Source of the DNA: Arsukibacterium tuosuense | Lineage (GTDB): Bacteria; Pseudomonadota; Gammaproteobacteria; Steroidobacterales; GCA-2729495 | Length of the DNA stretch: 64,000 nucleotides | Direction: 5' to 3' | Assembly: GCA_945872065.1 (NCBI GenBank) | Contig: CAMBYH010000001.1 | Location: 62,001 to 126,000 of the forward strand | Shown: positions 27,831-37,205 of the stretch, one piece after another | How the letters are laid out: every line of letters begins with the position of its first letter | How positions within the stretch are numbered: the first letter of the stretch is position 1 | Notes under the pieces: generated by a model | The model's database searches: none | What the model was told of the DNA's origin: nothing | Seen by the model: the letters and a program-made list of their open reading frames with translations, nothing else | Translations under genes and position numbers: made by a program

Positions 27831-27861
27831 AACAGCGCTGTCTGTAGCTGACAGCGCTGTC
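27831..27861. promoter_or_regulatory. tandem AGCGCT-centred palindromes upstream of the ComEA-like gene
   Basis: CAGCGCTGTC occurs twice (27833-27842 and 27852-27861). The second lies in the perfect 12-base palindrome GACAGCGCTGTC (27850-27861); the first is one base short of it. Centres are 19 bases apart, about two helical turns, as for two dimers on one face of DNA. The copies can also form an 11-bp hairpin, but no T tract follows. Operator is my favoured reading; terminator for lapB is the alternative. Confidence 0.5.
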
Positions 27862-27924
27862 ATCCTAAGAAACGAGGCCATGCTGATTGAAGCGGACTTT
27901 CCGCTGATTTGATCGAGTAATGAC

Positions 27925-29103
27925 CTAGGAGAGTATTCCGGCAAGCACCGACGAGTTCACCGGGTGCACTGTGTCCCAGGACCGGCAGCCTGGGCACTGC
28001 CAGTGGAGAACCGCGCTGCTATAACCACAGTTTTTGCATTGGAACCTGGCACCGGCGCCGAGCATCTTGTGCAGAAGCGGCCGAAGAGCCTTGACCCTGG
28101 CCGGTGACTGCCCTGACTCCCCCTCCCCGGCCGCCAGCAGCTCACCCAATGCAGGCTGTCCTGCCAAAAACTGAACCAGGCACCGTACGGCCCGGGGATC
28201 CTCAATGCGGGAGTCCCCGATGACTCCCAGCGCGATCCCACGCAGGCCTTCTGGTGTCGCAGCCAGCTGGTCAACGACCTGACCAACGCCAGACCCACCC
28301 TCAGCAGCCCGCGACAGGACCAGGATTCGCGGCAGAATCTCACTGAGCAGTGCCGGGTGCGCACGGCCAAGCTGCGCCAGCGTGGCACTCGCCTCGGCAG
28401 GGTGTCCCGAATCAGTATCCAGATCTGCCCGGATCAATGCGGTCCTTACCTTGCCCGGGTCACTGGCCTCGGCCTGATTGACCATCTCGCGGGCGACGCC
28501 AGGCAAGTGGTCCCGCCGCGCCACCTCTGCGAGCTCACAGTAGTAGTGCGCCAGCTGCGAGGGACTGACCTGCCCGGGAGAAACCCGGTTCAACTCCGCG
28601 CAAAGGTCGACCGCCCTGTCCCAGTCGCTCGTGACCTCGCAGATCCGGAGCAATCGGGCCAGTGCCGCCATGCCGTGGCCCCTTGAATTGCGCAGCTGCA
28701 CAAGAAGAGCTTCAGCACGATCAAACAGCCCGGCACTGAGATAGTCCTCGGCCAGAGCAAATGATGCCGCCTCACGCTGGGCGACGGTGCTGGATGCCCT
28801 GCCCACCAGGTCTTCGTGGAGGCGTATAGCCCTGTCGACCTCTCCGCGCCGGCGAAACAAGATGCCCAGAGCAAGCTGGGTCTCCATCGCGTCATCGCTG
28901 AGGTCGCCAGCGCCAGTGAAAACATCGACAGCCCGATCAGATTCCTCATTCAGGAGGTACCGGAAACCACGCAGGAACTTCGTGCGGGCTGACTGCTCCG
29001 CCTCCTCCACCTCGTCGGAATCGCCGAACCGCGCAAAGACATAACCAAGCGCGGCGGCCAGGAAAAGCAGGCCAGCAAAGAGAAAAGTCGACTCAGTCGG
29101 CAT
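27925..29103 (-). CDS. lapB: LPS assembly regulator LapB (YciM)
   Basis: Inner-membrane-anchored cytoplasmic TPR protein that presents LpxC to FtsH and so limits lipid A synthesis. 392 residues from ATG 29103 (E. coli has 389). Seen: an N-terminal transmembrane helix (FLFAGLLFLAAALGYVFA), about nine TPR-like helical pairs, and the C-terminal rubredoxin-type metal site CKNCGY...CPGCRSW. It overlaps lapA by 11 bases. An in-frame start at 29148 would lie deeper inside lapA. Confidence 0.95.
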   Translation of the reverse strand: MPTESTFLFAGLLFLAAALGYVFARFGDSDEVEEAEQSARTKFLRGFRYLLNEESDRAVDVFTGAGDLSDDAMETQLALGILFRRRGEVDRAIRLHEDLVGRASSTVAQREAASFALAEDYLSAGLFDRAEALLVQLRNSRGHGMAALARLLRICEVTSDWDRAVDLCAELNRVSPGQVSPSQLAHYYCELAEVARRDHLPGVAREMVNQAEASDPGKVRTALIRADLDTDSGHPAEASATLAQLGRAHPALLSEILPRILVLSRAAEGGSGVGQVVDQLAATPEGLRGIALGVIGDSRIEDPRAVRCLVQFLAGQPALGELLAAGEGESGQSPARVKALRPLLHKMLGAGARFQCKNCGYSSAVLHWQCPGCRSWDTVHPVNSSVLAGILS

Positions 29104-29389
29104 CCTGCACCGGGAGGCTGCGGAGTGCCTGAACCTCCTGCTCAGCAAGTCGCAGCGAACGACGAAGCGTCCGGCGCTGCGTCATCAGACGCAGGATGCC
29201 AAACAGGGCACACGTAATCCCGAACGCCCAGCCGAATGCGACTGCGACAATGATGGCGAGTGACTTCTCTACTTCCGTTGCCAGAAAAGCGAAATCGAGA
29301 GTAACCCGGCCAGGATTCAGGGCCGCAAACACCGCAGCCAGTCCGATGAAGAACAGGACAAGAATGGAAACCAGCAAACTGCGAATCAT
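29093..29389 (-). CDS. lapA: LapA family inner-membrane protein
   Basis: 98 residues with two transmembrane helices (about 3-22 and 43-65) and a basic coiled-coil tail (MTQRRTLRRSLRLAEQEV). The NPGRVTLDFAF loop is the LapA-domain (DUF1049) signature. Small partner of LapB in LPS assembly control. It follows ihfB by 58 bases. Confidence 0.93.
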   Translation of the reverse strand: MIRSLLVSILVLFFIGLAAVFAALNPGRVTLDFAFLATEVEKSLAIIVAVAFGWAFGITCALFGILRLMTQRRTLRRSLRLAEQEVQALRSLPVQDAD

Positions 29390-29447
29390 CTGGCAGGCTC
29401 CACCGGGCTGAAGGAGAGTTGCTGGATTCTCCAGTCAGCCAGAATCA

Positions 29448-29750
29448 TCAGTCCTTGATGGGAAGCTGGCGGTTCTTGTTGACGCGATCGCGCAGATCCT
29501 TACCGGGCTTGAAGTGCGGCACATGCTTCCCGGCCAGCGCGACGGCATCCCCTGTCTTGGGGTTACGCCCCATGCGGGGCGGCCTGAAGTGGAGTGAGAA
29601 ACTGCCAAAACCGCGAATCTCGATGCGCTGACCACCGGCCAGCGCATCGCTCATGAGATCCAACAGATGCTTCACCGCCAACTCGACATCCTTGGTTGGA
29701 AGATGCTTCTGCTTACGGGCCAGAACCTCGATTAATTCCGACTTTGTCAT
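29448..29750 (-). CDS. ihfB: integration host factor, beta subunit
   Basis: 100 residues, partner of IhfA. The HU/IHF fold is clear: [41 protein letters not shown] with the DNA-intercalating proline arm, and [16 protein letters not shown]. It follows rpsA by 54 bases, the standard gammaproteobacterial order. Confidence 0.97.
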   Translation of the reverse strand: MTKSELIEVLARKQKHLPTKDVELAVKHLLDLMSDALAGGQRIEIRGFGSFSLHFRPPRMGRNPKTGDAVALAGKHVPHFKPGKDLRDRVNKNRQLPIKD

Positions 29751-29804
29751 CGCTGCGTGCCCATCAAACTTACCCCGCTCAACCCCTTACTGCGGCGACC
29801 AAAG

Positions 29805-31490
29805 TCAGGTGTCGCTAGCCTTGGAGATCTGCTCCTTCAGGAGTTCGCCCAGAGTGGTGGCGGTACTGCCCGACGAACTGTCACTTCGATAGCTTTCCAT
29901 TGCCTGGGCTTCTTCGTGGGCGTCCTTGGCCTTGATGGACAATGACACCACGCGGGTCTTGCGATCGAGACCGGTAAAGCGGGCTTCAATCTCGTCACCG
30001 ACCTTGAGCAAGGTACGCGCGTCTTCGACCCGATCCCGTGAGAGTTCACTGGCCCTTAGCTGGCCTTTGATTCCACCCTCCAGATCCACGACGGCGCCAC
30101 GCGCATCCACTTCGGAGACGACACCCTTCATGATCGAGCCCTTGGGGTTATCCGCAAGGAACTTGGAGAAGGGATCCTGATCGAGCTGCTTGACCCCGAG
30201 GGAAATGCGCTCGCGCTCCGGATCGATCGCCAGAACCACGGTATCGACGTCTTCACCCTTCTTGTAGTTGCGGACGGCCTCCTCGCCAGGCACATCCCAG
30301 GAGATGTCGGAGAGATGCACAAGTCCATCGATGCCACCAGGCAAGCCGATGAAAATACCGAAATCCGTGATGGACTTGATCTTCCCGGAGACCTTGTCGC
30401 CCTTGTTGTAACCGGTGGCAAAATCCGACCAGGGATTGGTCTTGCACTGCTTTATGCCAAGGGAAATACGGCGGCGCTCTTCGTCGATATCGAGCACCAT
30501 TACTTCCACTTCATCGCCAATCTGCACGACCTTTGCGGGACTGACGTTCTTGTTCGTCCAGTCCATCTCAGAAACGTGCACAAGGCCCTCGACGCCTTCC
30601 TCGATCTCCACAAAACAGCCATAGTCGGCGATGTTGGTGACCTTGCCGAACAGACGCGTCGTGGGGGGGTACCTTCTGGAAATGGCCTCCCAGGGATCAG
30701 AACCCAACTGCTTCATGCCGAGGGAAACGCGATTCTTCTCCCGGTCAAAGCGCAGGATCTTGACCTCAATCTCATCACCCACGGTGACAACTTCTGATGG
30801 GTGCTTGACTCGCTTCCACGCCATGTCAGTGATATGCAGGAGACCATCAATGCCACCGAGATCGACGAATGCGCCGTAGTCCGTAAGGTTCTTGACGACG
30901 CCCTTGACGGTAGAGCCTTCCTGCAGATTGGCCAGCAACGCTTCCCGTTCCTGGCTGTACTCGGCCTCAACGACCGCCCTGCGGGAGACGACGACATTGT
31001 TTCGTCGACGATCCAGCTTGATGACTTTGAACTCGAGCTCTTTACCTTCCAGGTAAGAGGGGTCACGCACTGGCCGCACATCTACGAGTGAGCCGGGAAG
31101 AAAGGCCCGGACGAACTCGATGTCAACGGTAAACCCGCCCTTGACCCGTCCATTAATGATTCCCTTGACGATCTTGCTGTGCTCGAAGGCATCTTCAAGC
31201 GCCTCCCAAGTACGGACGCGCTTGGCGCGTTCCCGGGACAGCTTGGTTTCTCCAAAGCCATCTTCCACGGAGTCGAGAGCGACTTCGACGTGGTCACCAA
31301 CCTTGACCTCGAGTTCGCCACGTTCATTCTTGAACTGGCTGGCCGGGATGACGGCTTCAGACTTCAGGCCGGCGCTGACGACTACGGCCTCGGAGGAAAC
31401 TTCGATCACCAGCCCCATCAGGATGGTGCCGGGCTTGATCCGTGTATTGGCGAGACTTTGCTCGAAGAGTTCGGCGAAATTATCCGTCAT
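29805..31490 (-). CDS. rpsA: 30S ribosomal protein S1
   Basis: Binds mRNA at the ribosome and helps unfold leaders. 561 residues with six S1 OB-fold repeats; repeats 3-6 carry the strong pattern VTxxxDYGxFVxLxxGxxGLxHxSxxxW. The 152-base gap to cmk (31491-31642) is the likely rpsA leader, the site of S1 self-control in E. coli; it contains an A7 run but no simple hairpin that I can defend. Confidence 0.98.
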   Translation of the reverse strand: MTDNFAELFEQSLANTRIKPGTILMGLVIEVSSEAVVVSAGLKSEAVIPASQFKNERGELEVKVGDHVEVALDSVEDGFGETKLSRERAKRVRTWEALEDAFEHSKIVKGIINGRVKGGFTVDIEFVRAFLPGSLVDVRPVRDPSYLEGKELEFKVIKLDRRRNNVVVSRRAVVEAEYSQEREALLANLQEGSTVKGVVKNLTDYGAFVDLGGIDGLLHITDMAWKRVKHPSEVVTVGDEIEVKILRFDREKNRVSLGMKQLGSDPWEAISRRYPPTTRLFGKVTNIADYGCFVEIEEGVEGLVHVSEMDWTNKNVSPAKVVQIGDEVEVMVLDIDEERRRISLGIKQCKTNPWSDFATGYNKGDKVSGKIKSITDFGIFIGLPGGIDGLVHLSDISWDVPGEEAVRNYKKGEDVDTVVLAIDPERERISLGVKQLDQDPFSKFLADNPKGSIMKGVVSEVDARGAVVDLEGGIKGQLRASELSRDRVEDARTLLKVGDEIEARFTGLDRKTRVVSLSIKAKDAHEEAQAMESYRSDSSSGSTATTLGELLKEQISKASDT

Positions 31491-31642
31491 TTGTGTTGAT
31501 TACCGCCCTGGGGCGGACCTATGGTTTAAGTGTGCTAACCCAGCTCGTAGGGGCAGCGGTTTCAGAAAAAAACCCGATAAACGCCATGTGCGTCACCGGA
31601 CCCAGTCGCTCATTCTTTCGGCTTTAAACGATTAAAAGGCTC

Positions 31643-32338
31643 TCAAGGCACGACTCGTTCCGCTACCCACCCCAGGACGATGGCTACCACTTCAGGCACA
31701 TCGATGCCCGTCGTATCCAGAATCCGTGCGTCGTCGCAGGCCTTTAGGGGCGCAATGGCCCGGGCCGAATCTCTTCGGTCACGTTCCACCATGTCCCTGG
31801 AAAGGGCGGAGAGGCTAACATCAATACCCTTGTCCTTCAACTGCTTATGACGCCTCAGGGCCCGTTCCTCCAGGCTGGCCGTGAGGAACACCTTGAGAGC
31901 AGCATCAGGAAAGATGACCCCGCCCATATCGCGGCCATCCGCCACCAGGCCTGGTGGCTGGCGGAACTGCCGCTGGCGCTCAACCAGGCTCCGGCGGACT
32001 CCCGGAACCGCCGCCACGCGGGAGGCGCCATCGCCCACCGCCTCGGAACGGATGGCTTCCGTGACATCCAGGCCGTTTAACAGGATGCGCGTCTGGTCAC
32101 CCTGGCTCTGAAACTGGGCGTCCAGGCGGGCAGCCAACTCGGCCACGGCCTGCTCCGCCTCGAAACCCAAGCCCCGCTGCCGGGCATCCAGAGCCACCAG
32201 GCGATACAGGGCCCCGCTATCGAGCAAATGCCAGCCGAGTCGGCCTGCAACCAGACGGCTGACCGTACCCTTCCCTGCCCCGCCCGGTCCGTCAATAGCC
32301 AGTACCGGTGGTGGCCGGGTCAGCCCGGCCTCACTCAT
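31643..32338 (-). CDS. cmk: cytidylate kinase
   Basis: Phosphorylates CMP/dCMP with ATP. 231 residues from ATG 32338; the P-loop AIDGPGGAGKGTVSR begins about 15 residues in, and DGRDMGGVIFPDA and the ALRRHKQLKDKG lid follow. It overlaps the aroA end by 8 bases. A longer frame would lie inside aroA. Confidence 0.96.
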   Translation of the reverse strand: MSEAGLTRPPPVLAIDGPGGAGKGTVSRLVAGRLGWHLLDSGALYRLVALDARQRGLGFEAEQAVAELAARLDAQFQSQGDQTRILLNGLDVTEAIRSEAVGDGASRVAAVPGVRRSLVERQRQFRQPPGLVADGRDMGGVIFPDAALKVFLTASLEERALRRHKQLKDKGIDVSLSALSRDMVERDRRDSARAIAPLKACDDARILDTTGIDVPEVVAIVLGWVAERVVP

Positions 32339-33650
32339 CGGGACCAGCCTCGATGTCGAGGCCAATCCCGCGGGCCTGAGTAACGAAACCGGGATAGGAG
32401 GTCGCCACATTGGCGGTATTGAGGATCTTTACGGGACCCAGGGCCCGGGAAGCACCCACGGCAAAGGACATCGCTACGCGATGGTCACCGCCGCTGTCGA
32501 TGACCCCCCCCCGAAGCTGGCCGCCGAGGATTCGGGCGCCGTCGGGTAACTCCACGACATCGACTCCGAGCGCACGGAGGCCGTCAGCCATAACGCGAAT
32601 CCGGTCGCTCTCCTTGTGCCGCAACTCCTCGGCGCCACGAATGACCGTTTCACCCTCGGCCAACGCCGCCGCCACGAAAATCACTGGAAACTCATCGATC
32701 GCCAGAGGCACAAGTTCAGTCGGAATCTCGATGCCCCGAAGACGGCTGGGAGCAATGACTACTCGACCTACCGGCTCGCCGCCATCATCGATAGCCATCT
32801 CGACCCGGAGCCTGGCATTCATCATCTGGAGGATGCGGAGTATGCCGGTGCGGGATGGGTTCAGCCCGACACCTTCGATGACCAGTTCCCCGCCGGTGGC
32901 GAGACAACCAGCCAGGACCATGAACGCCGCCGAAGAGAGATCTCCCGGTACGTCGATGCGGGCTGCAGAAAGACTGCCTCCACCGGCAACCGTGACGGAC
33001 GGACCTGCCCGGCGCACCGGGCAACCAAGGCGCGTCAGCATCCGCTCCGTATGATCACGCGTCACCGCCGGCTCAGTCACTGTAGTCTCACCTGCAGCGT
33101 AGAGTCCAGCCAGGAGGACCGCGGACTTCACTTGCGCACTCGCCACCGGCATCTCAAACCGGATACCACGCAGACCGGCGCAGCCTCGGATCCGTACCGG
33201 GGGCAGACCATTCAGCGTCTGCACGTCTGCCCCCATCTGGCGCAGTGGCTTGGCGACTCGCTCCATGGGCCGTTTGCCGAGCGACTCGTCGCCTGTTAAT
33301 TCCGATGGAAACGACTGGGCTGCCAGCAGACCCATGAAGAGCCGCATGGCCGTGCCCGAGTTACCCATGTCCAGCCCGTGACTGGCTTGGACAAGCCCGT
33401 GCATGCCCTGCCCCACCACATCAATGGTCGTCGCGTCCCTCTGATGAATTTCAATACCCAGACTCCGCAGGGCCGCCAGCGTTGCCAGGCAGTCCTCACC
33501 CGGCAAGAACCCGGTAACGTGGCTGGTACCCGCCGCGATTGCACCGAGCATCAGCGCCCGGTGCGAGATCGACTTGTCGCCGGGGACGCGCAGGGAACCC
33601 TCGACGGCGGTTGAGGGCTGCACCAGAAATCGCTGGGAGTTGGTCTGCAT
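32331..33650 (-). CDS. aroA: 3-phosphoshikimate 1-carboxyvinyltransferase (EPSP synthase)
   Basis: Penultimate shikimate-pathway step, joining PEP to shikimate 3-phosphate. 439 residues, class II-like. Seen: PGDKSISHRALML with the catalytic Lys, MGNSGTAMRLFMG, and ELRHKESDRIRVM. In Pseudomonas this locus carries a TyrA-AroA fusion; here the protein starts directly with the AroA core and no tyrA is present. Its ATG overlaps the hisC2 stop by one base. Confidence 0.97.
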   Translation of the reverse strand: MQTNSQRFLVQPSTAVEGSLRVPGDKSISHRALMLGAIAAGTSHVTGFLPGEDCLATLAALRSLGIEIHQRDATTIDVVGQGMHGLVQASHGLDMGNSGTAMRLFMGLLAAQSFPSELTGDESLGKRPMERVAKPLRQMGADVQTLNGLPPVRIRGCAGLRGIRFEMPVASAQVKSAVLLAGLYAAGETTVTEPAVTRDHTERMLTRLGCPVRRAGPSVTVAGGGSLSAARIDVPGDLSSAAFMVLAGCLATGGELVIEGVGLNPSRTGILRILQMMNARLRVEMAIDDGGEPVGRVVIAPSRLRGIEIPTELVPLAIDEFPVIFVAAALAEGETVIRGAEELRHKESDRIRVMADGLRALGVDVVELPDGARILGGQLRGGVIDSGGDHRVAMSFAVGASRALGPVKILNTANVATSYPGFVTQARGIGLDIEAGPDE

Positions 33651-34789
33651 CAGGCTCCCACCCCCCGCTCGCGGAGGATTCTCAATGCCTGGAGAAGCCG
33701 CTCGTTCTGCTCGGGCAAGCCCGCCGTGATGCGCAGATGCCGCGGCAGGCCATAGCTGGCCACGGGTCGAACGATGATCCCCGCCTGCAGCAGGCCCTCG
33801 TTCCAGGGTGCCGCCGGTCCGCCCGTATCGGCCAGTACAAAATTGCCCGCTGAGGCCGGCACCGACCAGCCCAACCCGACCAGGCCGGCTTGCAGCTGAG
33901 CCACGCCAGCCCGGTTCAGGTCCTGGGACCTGCGCACATGGTCCGTGGCGTCGAGGGCCGCTATCGCGGCCACCTGCGCCAGTGCATTGACGTTGAAGGG
34001 CTGCCGGACCCTGTTCAGAAGCTCAGCCACCTCCGGATGACTGATGGCGTAACCAACGCGCAGGCCAGCGAGACCGTACAGTTTCGAAAATGTGCGACTG
34101 AGAATCAGGTTAGGACACTCGGCAAGCCAGTCCAGCGTGTCCGGGCAGCTATCTGGGTGCATGTACTCCCGGTACGCCTCATCGACCACGACCAGCACAT
34201 GGTCCGGGAGACTACCGATGAAGCCCCGAAGAACTGCGGGTTCAAGCCAGGTCCCAGTGGGGTTATTGGGGTTGGCTATGAACACCAGCCTGGTTCGGGC
34301 ATTAGTCAGCGAACTGAACGCTTCCAGACAATGGCCAAGGGGCTGGCTATCCTGCTCGCCGTTGGCAGGTGCGACACGTGGTGTGGCCCCCGTGGCCTGG
34401 ACGGCAAGGGCATAGACGACAAAACCGAATTCCGAGTAGACCGCCTCGTCCCCGGGACCGAGAAACGTCTCCGCTATAAGCGACAAAACCTCGTTGGAAC
34501 CATTGCCCAGGGTGATGCACTCAGGGGGGATGGCCAGCTTGGCTGCCAAGGCCCGCTTGATCTCATAGCACGACCCGTCGGGGTAGAGAGCTACCCCACG
34601 AAGGGCGACCCGAATCGCTTCGAGACTCTCTTTCGGTGGCCCCAGGGGATTCTCGTTGGACGCCAGCTTCAGTACGTCACTAACGCCGAACTCGCGCTCC
34701 AGCTCCGCAACGGGCTTGCCGGGAACGTAGGGCTGCAGACCTCGCACTCCGGCGGCAGCAAGTCTCGAGAAATCCGCCGGTCCCCGCAT
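33650..34789 (-). CDS. hisC2: HisC-family aminotransferase in the aromatic operon
   Basis: PLP aminotransferase of the histidinol-phosphate/aromatic family, 379 residues from ATG 34789 (the frame continues further up, but into pheA). Seen: LASNENPLGPP, NPNNPTGTW, VVVDEAYREY and SRTFSKLYGLAGLRVGY with the PLP lysine. Lying between pheA and aroA, it probably transaminates phenylpyruvate or hydroxyphenylpyruvate, as HisC2 of Pseudomonas is thought to do. No good ribosome binding site is visible, so the start is less certain than the family. Confidence 0.9.
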   Translation of the reverse strand: MRGPADFSRLAAAGVRGLQPYVPGKPVAELEREFGVSDVLKLASNENPLGPPKESLEAIRVALRGVALYPDGSCYEIKRALAAKLAIPPECITLGNGSNEVLSLIAETFLGPGDEAVYSEFGFVVYALAVQATGATPRVAPANGEQDSQPLGHCLEAFSSLTNARTRLVFIANPNNPTGTWLEPAVLRGFIGSLPDHVLVVVDEAYREYMHPDSCPDTLDWLAECPNLILSRTFSKLYGLAGLRVGYAISHPEVAELLNRVRQPFNVNALAQVAAIAALDATDHVRRSQDLNRAGVAQLQAGLVGLGWSVPASAGNFVLADTGGPAAPWNEGLLQAGIIVRPVASYGLPRHLRITAGLPEQNERLLQALRILRERGVGA

Positions 34790-34806
34790 GGACTGAGAGA
34801 GGCCAG

Positions 34807-35940
34807 TCAGAGAACAGCCTTCGGGTAAGAACCCAGCACGCGAAACAGCTGAGCCCGTTTCTTGAGCTTGGCAAGCGCCGGCGCAACTCCGGGCTCCTCC
34901 GCATGGCCATCGATATCGATGAAGAAGACGTAGTGCCACTTCCGGCGCCGGGAGGGACGGGATTCGATCCGGCTCATGTTGATCTCGTGCTCTGCCAGGG
35001 GAGCCAGGAGTTTCTGCAGAGCCCCGGCATCACCAGTGTCCTTGGTGGACACCAGGAGGCTGGTCTTGTCCTTGCCACTGGCCTGCAGCATCTTGCGGCC
35101 GATGACGAGAAACCGCGTCGTATTGTCCGGGCGGTCCTCGATATCAGTGACCAGCTTGCTGAGGCCATAGACCTCGGCAGCAGCATCGCCCGCAATCGCC
35201 GCGGTACCAGCCTCATCCCGAGCCCGGCGGGCACCCTCTGCGTTACTGCTGGCGGGATGCAATTCGGCGTGAGGCAGATACTCCTTGAGCCAACCCCGGC
35301 ACTGCGACAGGGCCTGCGGATGCGCGCTCACCCGCAGCACCTCTTCGAGACCAGACGACTTGCCCAGCAAGTGGTGCCGAATGCGCATCTCAACCTCGCC
35401 ACAGATCCGGAGCGGCGACGTCAGAAACATATCCAGGGTGTGATTTACCGTGCCTTCGGTCGAATTCTCGATGGGTACAACACCAAAATCGGCGGCGCCG
35501 GATTCAACCTCATGGAATACCTCATCGATCATCCCCAGGGGCAACGCCCGCACGGAATGCCCGAAGTGTTTGTAGACAGCGGACTGGCTGAAGGTACCCT
35601 CCGGGCCCAGGTAGCCCACCTTCATCGGCTCCTCCTGGGCAAGGCACGCGGACATGATCTCCCGGAATAGCCTGACCATCTCCTCATCCGTCAGCGGGCC
35701 TTTATTGCGGGCCACGACCGCACGCAGCACTGCAACCTCCCGCTCTGGCCGATAAAAGTCCACGGCAGAACCGGCGGCGCCCTTGACCAGCGCAACCTGC
35801 TGGGCAAGCCCGGCCCGCTCAGCAATCAGTGCCTGTATGCGCTCATCGACGCCATCGATCTGCTGGCGAAGGGCTTCCAGGCCACCGACCGACTTGCGAG
35901 CGCCGCGAACGATGGTCTTGGCACGCTTCTTCATCGCCAT
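34807..35940 (-). CDS. pheA: bifunctional chorismate mutase / prephenate dehydratase (P-protein)
   Basis: Two steps towards phenylalanine. 377 residues: AroQ-type chorismate mutase at about 18-105 (LRQQIDGVDERIQALIAERA), dehydratase at about 107-285 (GYLGPEGTFSQSA, VPIENSTEGTV, TTRFLVIGR), and a C-terminal ACT domain with ESRPSRRRKWHYVFF, the phenylalanine-binding ESRP motif. The 16-residue basic N-terminal tail is unusual but continuous. It follows serA by 7 bases. Confidence 0.97.
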   Translation of the reverse strand: MAMKKRAKTIVRGARKSVGGLEALRQQIDGVDERIQALIAERAGLAQQVALVKGAAGSAVDFYRPEREVAVLRAVVARNKGPLTDEEMVRLFREIMSACLAQEEPMKVGYLGPEGTFSQSAVYKHFGHSVRALPLGMIDEVFHEVESGAADFGVVPIENSTEGTVNHTLDMFLTSPLRICGEVEMRIRHHLLGKSSGLEEVLRVSAHPQALSQCRGWLKEYLPHAELHPASSNAEGARRARDEAGTAAIAGDAAAEVYGLSKLVTDIEDRPDNTTRFLVIGRKMLQASGKDKTSLLVSTKDTGDAGALQKLLAPLAEHEINMSRIESRPSRRRKWHYVFFIDIDGHAEEPGVAPALAKLKKRAQLFRVLGSYPKAVL

Positions 35941-35947
35941 AGTTTTC

Positions 35948-37150
35948 TCAGGCCCTGGCCACAGGGCGACTACCCAGGTCGCGGACAGTCAGCACGCCGG
36001 GAATCGACCGGATCCGGGTTAGCGTTGCCCCGGTGATGGCGCCGTCAAGATCGATGATTGTGTAGGCAAGTTCACCACGCGACTTGTTCAAGAGGTCCGC
36101 AATATTCAGGCCAGCGTCGCCGAGACAGGTGGAGATCTGACCCACCATGTTGGGCACATTCGAGTTGGCGATGGTGATGCGATGAGCAGTAGTGCGCACG
36201 ACTTCAGCATCCGGGAAATTCACCGAGTGGCGAATGGTACCGTCCTCGAGATAGGCACGAAGGTTATCGGCGACCATCACTGCACAGTTTGCTTCGGCCT
36301 CGTGCGTGGAAGCACCGAGATGCGGGAGCATTACGACCCCCGGCGTACCCATCAGGGCGCGGCTCGGAAAGTCGCAGACATAGGCAGTGAGCTTGCCGGC
36401 ACCTAGTGCCTCGACTATAGCTGCCTCATCAACGATCTCCCCGCGCGCGAAATTGAGCACGACAGCCTTGTTGGGCATCAGCCGGATCCGTGCTTCATTG
36501 ACCATGCCCCTGGTGGCGTCGAGCAGAGGCACGTGAACCGTCACGAAATCCGAGCGACTAAACAGCTCATCAAGGGTTCGCGCCTGCTCCACCGCAGACG
36601 ACATCTGCCAGGCTCTCTCCACAGTAATGAGCGGATCAAAGCCCACGACCCTCATACCGAGGGCCAGTGCCGCGTTGGCCACCTGAACACCGATGGCACC
36701 GAGACCAATGACGCCCAGCGTCCTGCCAGGCAACTCGAAGCCGACGAACTGTTTCTTGCCAGCCTCGACTGCCTTGTCGAGGGCGGCCCCCTCTTCCTTG
36801 AGGTGCTCGACAAAGTTCCAAGCCTGACAGAGGTTTCGGGCACTGAGGAGCATACCGGCGAGAACGAGCTCCTTTACCGCATTGGCATTCGCGCCAGGGG
36901 CATTGAAGACAGGGATGCCCTTCTTCGACAAGGCAGCAACGGGCACGTTATTGACGCCCGCCCCTGCTCTGGCAACCGCGAGGAGTGACTCTGGCAGCAC
37001 CATATCGTGCATCTTCGCCGACCGGACCAGGATGGCATCCGGCTGCTGGGCGTCTGCAGACACCTCGTAGTACTCGCGGGGCAGGCGCTGCAGCCCCTCG
37101 GTCGAGATACTGTTCAGGGCAAGAATCCTGTAGTTGGTCTTTGCGCTCAA
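35948..37150 (-). CDS. serA: D-3-phosphoglycerate dehydrogenase (TTG start)
   Basis: First step of serine synthesis. 400 residues: NAD-binding Rossmann domain with GVIGLGAIGVQVANAAL, active-site region LNFARGEIVDEAAI and HLGASTHEAE, and a C-terminal ACT domain from about 325. The start is TTG 37150 with AGAGG 8 bases upstream, giving SAKTNYRILALNSIS as in the family. An ATG nearby (about 37176) is in another frame and makes only a nine-codon peptide. SerA usually sits elsewhere in Pseudomonas; here it lies between serC and pheA. Confidence 0.93.
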   Translation of the reverse strand: MSAKTNYRILALNSISTEGLQRLPREYYEVSADAQQPDAILVRSAKMHDMVLPESLLAVARAGAGVNNVPVAALSKKGIPVFNAPGANANAVKELVLAGMLLSARNLCQAWNFVEHLKEEGAALDKAVEAGKKQFVGFELPGRTLGVIGLGAIGVQVANAALALGMRVVGFDPLITVERAWQMSSAVEQARTLDELFSRSDFVTVHVPLLDATRGMVNEARIRLMPNKAVVLNFARGEIVDEAAIVEALGAGKLTAYVCDFPSRALMGTPGVVMLPHLGASTHEAEANCAVMVADNLRAYLEDGTIRHSVNFPDAEVVRTTAHRITIANSNVPNMVGQISTCLGDAGLNIADLLNKSRGELAYTIIDLDGAITGATLTRIRSIPGVLTVRDLGSRPVARA

Positions 37151-37205
37151 ACGGGACAACCTCTTGTGAATGTCATGTATAGCGTAGGGTGGCCTTAAGC
37201 GTCGC

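Noticed and set aside
37150-37185. Nine-codon frame upstream of serA (ATG near 37176) as a leader peptide
   Set aside because: Composition MTFTRGCPV has no serine bias or following attenuator hairpin; most likely chance.
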